Shown here: positions 55,242-64,000 of the stretch, piece by piece
How the letters are laid out: every line of letters begins with the position of its first letter
Numbering within the stretch: position 1 is the stretch's first letter
Program-made: the position numbers and the translations under genes
The notes under the pieces: generated by a model
What the model saw: the letters and a program-made list of their open reading frames with translations, nothing else
Told to the model about the DNA's origin: nothing
Database searches by the model: none
DNA from: Endothia cerciana
Lineage: Eukaryota; Ascomycota; Sordariomycetes; Diaporthales; Cryphonectriaceae
Assembly: GCA_026119935.1 (NCBI GenBank)
Contig: JALRMH010000026.1
Span: 1 to 64,000, forward strand
Length of the DNA: 64,000 nucleotides
Direction: 5' to 3'

Positions 55242-56401
55242 CTCTGATAATAAGGAGACACTCCGTACCGAACGCAATATCCAATTGGTGAGATATGCGT
55301 CAGGTTGACCGCATCCTAAAGAAGCTCCGACAACAAAGACGACGAGGAATGCACAAAATATGCTAAAAATTGAAGGTCTGCATGTATAGAATCGACGGTG
55401 GACGGAGACTTGTAGATGGGTAGCCTGGCGAGGCCGCTTGCGTTGCCGCCTAATGGAAAAGGGGGCTGACGGGAAGCCCATCTTGAAGACCATTGCCAGG
55501 TCATTAATTGTGCCGATTCTCACCCGTCTCCTGAGTTGTTGTTGGAGTGACGTGCACAAGAGGCATGTGGCCATCTCATGAGCCCGGACGTGCATGCGAG
55601 CTCACCTGCACTTCCGAATGGAGGGTGACCCGCATTCAGAGGGTGGTAACCCAGTCGCACAGAGTGAGCACGTGGAAGGAATCATAGACACCATCGACCA
55701 CTCAGCTGTGAAGATCTCTCTCGATAATCCGTCGAGTTCGCAGCCACGATGCTCGGCCCCGACATCCTGGTGTATCCTACTATTGCATCGCGGGCAGCAG
55801 TGTGAATAACTGTGCCAGTCGACCCGGGATTCTACTGTCGGGCGTACTGCTTTCGGAGATCGGGCTTTAGACATGGTCCAGATCACCGTGAAAGACAAAA
55901 AAACATTACCTTCTGTATTGGCCATTTGGTATCTCCCGTTCGCTCTTTGCAGATTCCTGTCGGACATCCCCATCTAGAGCGGCGGCAAGTCCTCGGGATC
56001 GGGTTCTGTGGTCTGCCTTGTGAGGTGGCTGAGCAGTGTCACAACACAATCCTTCTGGCCGTGGGATCCCAGGCCAGCGCCTTGGATGGAAGAGGCTTGA
56101 AGATGTCTCTGACGTCGACGGTACATGTGCAGCTGTTATCGAAACGAGCACAACGGCAAAGTGCGAGCTGAGAGATGATGTCCTTGATGCTCAGCAGGGA
56201 CGTCGCTGAATGCTCGCGTCACACTGCCCCGATATTAGGAAGCGGGTCATGGCCTAATTTGGCCATCTCTGATCGACAGCGGTGGGATTAGGAACATTTT
56301 GATTAGGAATGTTATGATGATACATGGCTTGGCCCAATCCCGAGAGTGTCTTTGCAGAAAGGGAGGTGGTCGGAAAATACAAAGAGGCAGGGAGTCGAAG
56401 G

Positions 56402-56450
56402 AAAAAAAAAAAAAAAAAAAAAAAGGAAAAAAAGAAGAAGAAGAGGAAGA
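56402..56450 (+). repeat. A23 homopolymer and purine-rich tract
   Basis: A run of about 23 A is followed by AAAAAAAG and GAA/GAG units. It is a simple sequence in intergenic DNA and may be a poly-A relic or slippage product, with no element attached that I can recognise. Confidence 0.85.
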
Positions 56451-59400
56451 AAACAGCGGGGGTTGCGTTTTAGGTAATAATCACGGGCCGCGTCCGGCCT
56501 TGTCGCAGACCCACACTGAAGATCACGCCCTAGAATTATATCAACAACCGACTTTACGTACTGCGATGCTTGCTGTACTCTGCCTCTTAAGTCTCGATTC
56601 CTTCTAGAGATCCAGAATGATGTTCTAGCCACAAACTCCCAATCCGAGGTAAGGTGCAGGGGATTTTATCTTTTGAGCCCTCTTCTATACGGCCCAGCCT
56701 TGTCGAGCTGGGAATCCGGGAGGGGGCCAGGGGGGTAATAGGACCAGCACTGTTCCATCTGATTATTCCTCTCTTTCCAATGAGGTCATTATCACAAGTT
56801 TAGCCTGTTATTTTTCTTTTATCTTTTTTTTTTTGTTTCTTTGGCAAGGGGGGGGGTCAAACTCGTATTCGATTTGAAGCGCTTGCTTCTGTGCATAAGG
56901 CGCTATAAAAGTTCAAAAATCATAAGGTACGTCCCTAGGTGAAGTCAGCAATTCATAGTTTGTATGCCTCAGAGAAAGCTGTAATGACGTAGACGTCAGA
57001 TCAAGCGGCGGCTTTCCAGATCCTCAGTGGCAGTCCCAGATCTGATCCTCCATCTCATCACGCCACAGTTAAGTCATCACCTTACACATACGTATCTCAA
57101 TGATCAAACGTGGGTAGGAAAGCAGATAGAAACCACGGCAAACAGAACAAAAAGCTCTCATATATGGCCGCAGCTTAGATACAACACCCGACTTGGAGGG
57201 GAGGTGGAATCTCTGCCTCTTCTGGATACTTATATCTTTCCTACAACGTCAAGACTTTGCTCAAGTGCGTCCTCCCCCTAAGCAATCTCAATTGAGACGG
57301 TTAACAGACTACTCAGGTGTCTCTGAAATCTCTCGTCTGAGAAATTAAACATGCGCTCGGGGACACGTTAAAATGGCAAAACAAACCTCCCGCGACGGCC
57401 GAAAACTCACACCCATCGCTGGTGATCCATCTGTAATATTCGTATGATGCCAGTACTGTGGCCCTGACTTACTCTCCACGGAGATTACCTAGGAAACCAT
57501 CTCGGCCGTGCTTTGGTTCGAAGGGGCGACTGTATAATTCTAATCTCTATTTCAACAGCTGAACCCTATCGCCTTTCGCGTTATTGTCGAGTTAGATAAC
57601 ATAGTGACCGTGAGGGGTTGAAGTCTTGCAGCTGACCAGTTATGCGGAATATTGAGAGTTACATACTTAGGTAGTGAGTCCCATCATGATGCCAACCCTC
57701 GCCTAAATTTCCTTTTCCAGACGACAAACACGAATTCAAAACCCTCGGTAGGGACTGTGATGGACGCGTTGACATTCGAGTTCGGACTTTCCTAGCAAGC
57801 ACAAACTCAATTTCTGCCATCGGTAAAAGCACATACAGACACCAGTATCGTCTTGCGATTTGTTTCAGTGTACCTGAAGATATGTCATTAATTACTGTTT
57901 TCATTCTACTTCTCCCAATCACCAGATTTGGATATCCTTCTGACCCATTCTTCCATGATCCTACTTTTCTCTTCTCAATCACTTATGCCTCGATTGGTGC
58001 TCATCACCAGATTTTGCAGAGAACGCCGATGAACGCCCTTGTAACACATCCATGGATTTGCAGATTCGTCTTCATGGGTTTGTACCATCGTGCCCAGTGG
58101 TCATTGCTATCTATGGGAGCGAAACGTGAGGAATTTTGCTGGGCATCTTTACGCCATACAATACCTGGTTATTTCAAGTCACTCTTTTGCTGTACTTACA
58201 CGCCCGCGCGTTCCGCCCGCGATCTATCGATACTTGCAAAGGCTGGAAGGTGTTGTTTAGACTACGCCTGAAATAATAAGTTTATTGATCCAGGGAGCCG
58301 TCTTCCTCGCGCGGAGGAGGCCCAGCGAGTGCTCCCAGCTCTTCGCAACTCAGGAACACACTTGTCTCACGCTCGGATTGCACGTTCATCCGATCAACTA
58401 ACTGCCACTCACTGCAGAGAGGCCTTTCGAATCCGAACCTGCCGACAAGGGCGTTTAGCCATGTCAACTACAGTTCCCCCACGTTTGTCAACGGCTGAAG
58501 CCAGGATCAGGGATTCACTAACCATGTACCCGCCCGCCGCCCGCTCAGTCCAGCCCCATCCAAAGTCACCACCCAGGACCACTGCATATAAGACACACAC
58601 GGCCATGCTCTAGGTCTAGCCTGGCAACGTCGATCGAACCCCGATCTGCCGCGTCCCCCAGATTCGATATGTACAGGTCTTGGCGTAGCCCCGTACCGGG
58701 ATACTTCCCGGTGGCGCTGGGCCGGACTGGCGTGGGGGGTGCGCCCTCTGCGGAAGCCTACATACTATGGTAGTACAGCACTTTTCTTTTCCCCTTATGC
58801 CATCGGACACATGACAGGAGACTTCCCTTCACCGCCAGAACTCGAGAGAGCTTGCGATTTGCTGAGCTGTGCCTGCTGCTGGCCCGTCCCCGGCGACCCG
58901 GGTGGTGGTCTTTCCCATTCGAGTTTCTCCTGCGTTCCTGGTTGTCAGGCCGGGCTCGTCGATTTGTGCTCGTTCGTGGCTGTAATTGGACATCAAGACA
59001 TCTGCAGGTCTCATCGGCCGGGCCGGGACCGTCTCACCGCATCTTCTCGGTGAGAACAGATATCGAGTCATGATGACGCCGACGGTAGCGTGTGGACGAC
59101 GCCCGGTCGTATGTATGTCTTGGAGATAGGGCGTAGAGATGCCCAATGGGAGGGCAGCTAACCTCCAGCGCGGAAAGCCTGAGAAGGCGTCTGGCTCTTC
59201 CCCGCGGCCAAAGCCGGGGGTTTCCCTATGTCCTAGAGATCATGCCTGGACCAGGGGCTACACTGCTGGTATTAGACGCCCAACCACGTTGCTGCCATGC
59301 CCAGGTGGACCAGGGTCCTCTTTCAGCAGGCCGGGGCGGTGTCTTGGCACTTGGTGGGAGGTTGGCAGTTGGGCCGGTACGGTGAGTGCACAGTGTGTGG

Positions 59401-59848
59401 TTCATTTCTTCTTCCGAGACCCCTTAATGCCAGGGTGATCTGTTGCAAGTTGCTTTTGTGACCAGCCCCAGACGCCAGTCATTGGGGGTTTGATGACCGG
59501 GGCTTCGGACGGGGGACGAACGAGGGGAGATTAAGACACTAGCAAATGGTTGGGTGGACGTCCTCGTTCCCCCAGGGTCAGCCGTGGGGGACAACAAGAT
59601 GAGATCTGGTCGCACCGAGCAATGTCATGCCGTCACGTTACAACACTACAGAAGAGGGACTGGCTAGCACAAGCCTGAGCACGCTGTCGAAGAAGCAAAG
59701 CGGAGCGTCTTACAGGGACCCGAAGTAGTCCGGTGAAGCAGATAACCTCTTACAATGCCCCTGAGGCGGGCTGGACCCGGCAGGAAGGTGTACCTTCGGG
59801 GCGAGCCTCGCCAGGTGTAGTGGCCTTCGCCTCGAAGAATATTGCTTT

Positions 59849-59886
59849 CTTCTTCTTTTACTTAATTTTCATTTTATAAGAAGAAG
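59849..59886. repeat. Perfect 9-bp inverted repeat (CTTCTTCTT / AAGAAGAAG)
   Basis: CTTCTTCTT at 59849-59857 and AAGAAGAAG at 59878-59886 are exact complements separated by a 20-nt AT-rich loop, followed by GAT/GAA and a (GGA)n run to about 59925. A hairpin or terminator-like structure is possible but function is unknown. Confidence 0.7.
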
Positions 59887-60185
59887 ATGAAGAAGATGAT
59901 GAAGGAGGAGGAGGAGGAGGAGGAGTTGAAACGGGACACGACCCGAGACAGAAGAGTAAGGGAACAGCGTGCCTATAGATTGTCGACCTTGTCTGAATAG
60001 ACGGCGGGTCACACCGCATGGGGAAACTCACTTTATCATTCTCAGCAGCCAGGGAAAGCTGACAGGCGAGCCACTCTAAGGGCACGTACACAGAAATGGC
60101 AGAGCTACAGTAGGCAGATGGATGGATGAGCGGTGAGATTGTTGGAAGATGATCATTTCTCATTACCAATTTCCCCCCTGTTCAC

Positions 60186-60292
60186 TGGAAAGAAAGGAAA
60201 AAAAAGAAAAGAAAAGGGGGAAAAGGGAGGTGAAAAGAGAAAAGGGAAAAAAAAAAGGGCAAGGCAAAAAGGAAAAGGGGGAAAAAGGAAAC
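60186..60292 (+). repeat. 107-bp polypurine (A/G) tract
   Basis: Nearly pure A/G sequence made of AAAAG and GGGG blocks with only a few interruptions. Such tracts can adopt triplex (H-DNA) structure. No gene overlaps it. Confidence 0.8.
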
Positions 60293-61437
60293 CCGTCATA
60301 TTTCCCGCCCCTTTTACCACAACACCAAGTGACTACCAACCTGTCTGCCCCTGCTCAGTCTGAATTCAAGTTCGTGGGATCTCGTGCACCAATCTACATC
60401 CTAACCTCGTCGGTGATTAGATCCTTATTACCAAGCTTAACAGAGAAAAGAGATAGCGGAGTCTAAACGATCAGGACCTATTGCAGCAACGGACCAAAAG
60501 ACCTGGCTTGTTGCGTTGTCAATGACGCAGTTTCCTGTGGTGTTGTTGAGGACGTGTGTCGTGGACTTGTTTTGCCGTCAGGACCGTACAATTTATTCGA
60601 AACGAGTGTCGCTGCTGCGTTCAGACAAGCGCCAGATCTTCCAGTATCCGTGGCAGGCAAAGCAGGAGAAGGATGGTTGTGTACGGTTTACCTCTTGCAG
60701 TAGACCGGCTAATGCACTTTGGAGGGTGACAGGTGTTCCTTATGAAATAAGACTAGTCAATGGTTCCCATGGCGGCGATGGGGGTGGTGGCGGGGAAGAA
60801 ACAAGTCGCAAACAGACGACCGCATTCGATGCGGTGAAATTTATCAAGGGGAAGGTTGTTGTCATTCTCCCGCGAATCATCGCCCCAGTCCTCCGAATTC
60901 GTTTCGATCCTGCCGCAGCTCATAGACAGTGCCGATATTGCAAACCGCACCGCGCTGCTCTTCACAAGAGTGTTGGCCTGAGGATGATCTGCCCTGAAGA
61001 TGATTATGTCAGCCGATACAGTAATCACATACTGGGGACTGGATTTTGCGTAATCTGGCATGCCTGGAAAGGGTGTAGGGAAGGTTGGCACTCTCGTTGG
61101 TACCGACCGAACCGCAGCCTACCTAGATAGACGGGCTGCGCTGGAACGACGGCTCTGTGCATGCTCGCCAGATCTGGGCTGCAGAAGCACGCTCCGGCAC
61201 GCCTGGAAAGCCCGGGCTTCTAGCCCTAGGGACCTGAAAGTGAGGGAATACTCACAGTGAGCCATGAAATTGTGCATGTCGCTTGGCAAATATCGCAAAG
61301 GGAAGCTCTAAATAGCACACTAGGATACGACCCCCACACCGACTAAAGGAGCAGCTGCGGGCAGATTCTGCGGACCACGCCATAAAGGTAGGAGATCCGT
61401 CGCCACCAGCCCAACCGACAAGATCGGCCATCGCCCC

Positions 61438-61602
61438 TCAAGCACAGTTTGTGCAAGGACGGCAGGTGTGTAGCTTGCAGTACCGGCACTCGAAGATCAT
61501 GTACAAGGGACCGGTGTGGCAGAGGTTGCAGTGCCACAGGACCAAGTAGCTGTCTGATTTGAGGATCTGGAAAGAGTGGGCACAGCGGGTCTGGATGGCC
61601 AT
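61438..61602 (-). CDS. Small cysteine-rich protein, 54 residues, probable zinc-binding
   Basis: ATG at 61602 to TGA at 61438 gives an intronless 54-residue protein starting MAIQTRCAHSF. It has eight Cys and several His in ordered spacing: C7, then C25-x2-C28, C39-x2-C42 and C47-x2-C50-x2-C53, with HCNLCHTGPLYMIFECRYC in the middle. The CxxC..CxxC..CxxC pattern suggests one or two zinc-knuckle-like sites. There is no signal peptide, so it is probably intracellular. Regular spacing of Cys pairs in a short frame is unlikely by chance, and I recall similar tiny Cys-rich proteins in other Sordariomycetes, but I cannot name a family. The upstream promoter side (61610-61640) has a T-rich stretch on the plus strand. 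Confidence 0.6.
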   Translation of the reverse strand: MAIQTRCAHSFQILKSDSYLVLWHCNLCHTGPLYMIFECRYCKLHTCRPCTNCA

Positions 61603-64000
61603 TGTAGAGACGGTAGTGGTTTGTTTTTTTGTTTTTTTGAGGCCAATGAGCTCCTGCCCGAGCTGGTAGCTGGTAGGGAGATTTCGACGGAGTGCAACGG
61701 ATCGAGATGGGTAGTCTCCAAGGTCCGGAAAGACAGGAGGCGGCGAGGAGATTAGATGGTAGAAGTCCTAGATAGCGACGTTTCCGGGGCCAGTGCGGAT
61801 CGCTGTTGATGCCGGGTGAATAGTTCTCGGGTAGTCTGACAGGGAAAGCCTGAGTATCTTAGGCTGGGTGGGCTTCGCCGTGATGAACCTTAAATCTGTA
61901 ACCTAGTTAGAGACGGCCCGAGCGTCGCCTCCCATGAAACGAGACAGCACTCGTAAGGGTATAGTAGTGAATCCGGGAAGGGGGTAAGAAACCAACTCGA
62001 GCGATTAAGCTGCCGGTAAACGACTTACACCGGCTTGAAGAGTGCGCTTACCTCTCCTCTGTTTCGAGATGTTCCCAGAGAATGTAGGTGTGAAGGGCCA
62101 CCTGATGTCTCTGATGCCCTGGTGCTCGGGGCTGGAAGATGGATTGTAACAGGAGCACAACCGAGCCTTTTATGGTCAAGTATGACGAAGACAACAGGGT
62201 TGAAGAGTCTCACAAGTGGAGGAGGCGAGAGGCTTGAGCTTGGATATCGGCGACTAGGCAATCTGTCTCAGGACCCACACTTCGGGAAGCTGGTCAAGGG
62301 AGCCTGTAGGGCTGCGAATGAACCGTCCGGATTGGGAGGGCGAGGAGAGATAGAGCTGTTGGTGTAGTGTCTGTGAAATGATTTGTGACAGGGAGACACT
62401 CTGTTCTCTGCTCCCACTGCCAGTGGGGTGCTCTGGAGACCTGAAGGTGGGGATTTGGTGTAGTCTCAATCCACCAGTGGAGGCACAGCAATGGTAATAG
62501 GAGCGGGCGAAGATCCTGCTGGCTAGTCACGTCACTATTAGACCTTTTAAACGAGGAAGGCTGAAGGCTGTTGTCCACTTGCTTCCGTAGACGTGGAAAG
62601 AAAAGGAACTGGATGGACTGCAAACGGTCCAAGGCGGTGGGTCGGCGCGATGGCAATATGTATGCGCTCTGATGCTCCATTCTCTGGCCATGGCCCATGG
62701 CGACCATACCAACTGCCGATAGAAGCTTGCTAGGGTAATTAGTCTTGATAACGGAAGTGGAAATGAGCCTGTGATACACTAAAAAGAAATCCCGCGGAGA
62801 ACACATGGGAGAAGACTGACCATGCTACGACAGTACGAACTGGGTCCAACATGAACGGATAGTGTGAGGCCTGAAAAAGAAGTTGGCAGGGTGAAGAAGA
62901 AAACGAGGTACTGGGCTGGGAGACCGACAAGAAGTAGCAGATACATGGCACAGTACGCAATGGATTTGTTGAGTACTTGAGCCTTGGACGAGCCGGTACA
63001 TGTGTACATGTAGTCATCCGTCGAATAGGAAATCGACCAACAAGTCGATGCCCTGGTCATATATCGGGTCTGCCCTCTCGTTAACGTATCCAGGTAACCC
63101 CTCCTCAGTTTCGAGCCTCCGTGAGTTGATCTTCCGGGATGAGTCACCCTGCCAAGGAGACGGTTCGGGCCCATGGCCTAGGTCGACGAGGAGAAAAGCA
63201 TCTGATGGTCCTGTCGGTTTCATTTTGGGCCATATCCCCTGGTGTGTTTGACATTGCGCTGGCTGCCGCGGCCCCGGGCCCAACCAAAGCCAGCAGGCAG
63301 GGCTGAGCTTGGGAATTCTGCCGAATGCGGAAGACTGTGCAGGCTGGCCTGGCCCGCAGTCCTGTTTGCATCAGAATATGTCAAGATTGCTTAAGGAGCA
63401 CCCAACTGGGGATTTGGCAGCCAAGCAGACAGATGCCGTGTTAATGGACATCGAGACCCGGAGATGAGAGTTTCCGTGCGCTGGCAGTCCTCAGACCGAG
63501 TTGAAGCCCTAGCGGGTCCTTACTGTCCCCCCCGAGAAGCCTGGACTCGGGGGATCGTTGAACGGTCTCTCGCAGCCAGCTCCCACCCGCCAAGAATAGA
63601 TAATGCCTTGTCATTCTCGCTGTGATCTCAACACGGCCAGTCCCTGTTCACTATGCCTAGGATGATAGACCCCCCGGATTTACTGGATGACCTGGACGGT
63701 CGTTCCTGAATCTCGAGATGTCACATTATTCTTCGAGCTGAAGACAGGATATGCTGCGAGCACTCTCGACATGATAGCTGCTGTGAACGGCGCGCCGACG
63801 CGTGACGCCATTCATCCGACACAGCCTTCCCCACTCGTCAAGATTAACAACCCCGTACTGCACGTACACCTGGGCAGGCGTGAGAGGCCCACGAGGGGCA
63901 CCCGAGCGAGGTTGTGGAACAGGACAGCTTCGTGGGCGTCTCCAGCATCCCGCCCCTGCCGTAGGCTCGCGTCTGGGATATTACCTGCCGTGCACCTGGT
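61603..64000. other. Intergenic or unannotated right end of window
   Basis: The last 2.4 kb show only short frames with no recognisable motif or splice-linked pattern on either strand. A gene entering from the right edge cannot be excluded. Confidence 0.4.

Larger units (their letters stand above)
55242..61437. other. Gene-poor 6-kb region with purine and AT tracts
   Basis: Only frames without recognisable families occur here (for example 57882-58271 and 60516-61130). Base composition is lower in GC than the rest, particularly 56800-58270. It holds an A23 run (56402-56424), a G-run near 56846, a CTTCTTCTT/AAGAAGAAG inverted repeat (59849-59886) and a polypurine tract (60186-60292). Undetected small or multi-exon genes are possible. 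Confidence 0.45.

Noticed and set aside
56402..56424. Poly-A run as the tail of a retroposed element
   Set aside because: No target-site duplication or element body is recognisable upstream.
57882..58271. 129-codon plus-strand frame in the AT-richer stretch
   Set aside because: Hydrophobic start but no homology or motif. Considered chance.
60516..61130. 204-codon plus-strand frame and opposing 112-codon frame (60753-61091)
   Set aside because: No recognisable family, no splice sites or regular pattern.
1..64000. Secondary-metabolite cluster, CRISPR array, phage or conjugative element
   Set aside because: No polyketide or peptide synthase modules, direct repeats with spacers, integrases or capsid-like genes were seen, and gene structure is eukaryotic throughout.

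Overview
The window comes from a filamentous ascomycete (Pezizomycotina, most likely a Sordariomycete). Genes are GC-rich and lie on both strands. They are interrupted by short spliceosomal introns (about 50-135 nt, GT..AG, CTRAY-like branch sites), and the proteins match eukaryotic and fungal families: THO2, MET2, a PHO84-type permease, a GRAM-VASt sterol-transfer protein, HOS3, tubulin cofactor D, GILT, GH76. There are no operons, Shine-Dalgarno sites, CRISPR arrays or phage-like elements. Exon structures were built by hand from reading-frame continuity and splice-site consensus.

Layout. 1-1091: 3' part of a gene with a 32-residue poly-Asn tract made of a pure AAC repeat. 2396-9787 (-): THO complex subunit 2, with a very long Arg-rich tail. 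10512/10565-12125 (+): homoserine O-acetyltransferase MET2. 13622-16222 (+): six-exon PHO84-like phosphate permease, with two CACGTG boxes about 1.1 kb upstream. 16583-20953 (-): Lam/Ltc-type sterol-transfer protein, with a short first exon behind a 749-nt intron. 22447-24051 (+): MIT plus coiled-coil protein (Atg38-like). 24404-26009 (+): unrecognised protein. 26414-26522 (-): intron-bearing tRNA gene. 27782-28763 (-): single-pass membrane protein with a Cys-containing ectodomain. 30341-31394 (+) and 31348-32269 (-): scavenger decapping enzyme and a GILT-like thiol reductase, convergent, with coding regions overlapping by 47 bp. 33162-34887 (+): hexokinase-family, probably N-acetylglucosamine, kinase with an 18-nt exon. 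36501-40028 (+): HOS3-type histone deacetylase. 41634-43448 (-): unrecognised conserved-looking protein, 5' end unresolved. 47498-48675 (-): heavily decayed GH43 glycosidase pseudogene. 49386-53250 (-): tubulin-folding cofactor D. 53802-55241 (-): secreted GH76 protein. 61438-61602 (-): 54-aa cysteine-rich mini-protein. Between 43.5-47.5 kb and 55.3-64 kb the window is gene-poor and rich in homopolymer and purine tracts.

The genes are mostly housekeeping functions (mRNP export, mRNA decay, Met biosynthesis, phosphate uptake, sterol transport, chromatin, microtubule biogenesis). They do not form an evident biosynthetic or defence cluster, and I found no convincing undescribed multi-gene system. 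The most unusual items are the GH43 pseudogene, the overlapping DCS1/GILT coding ends, the micro-exon, the competing C-terminal reading frames in the permease, and the Cys-rich mini-protein.
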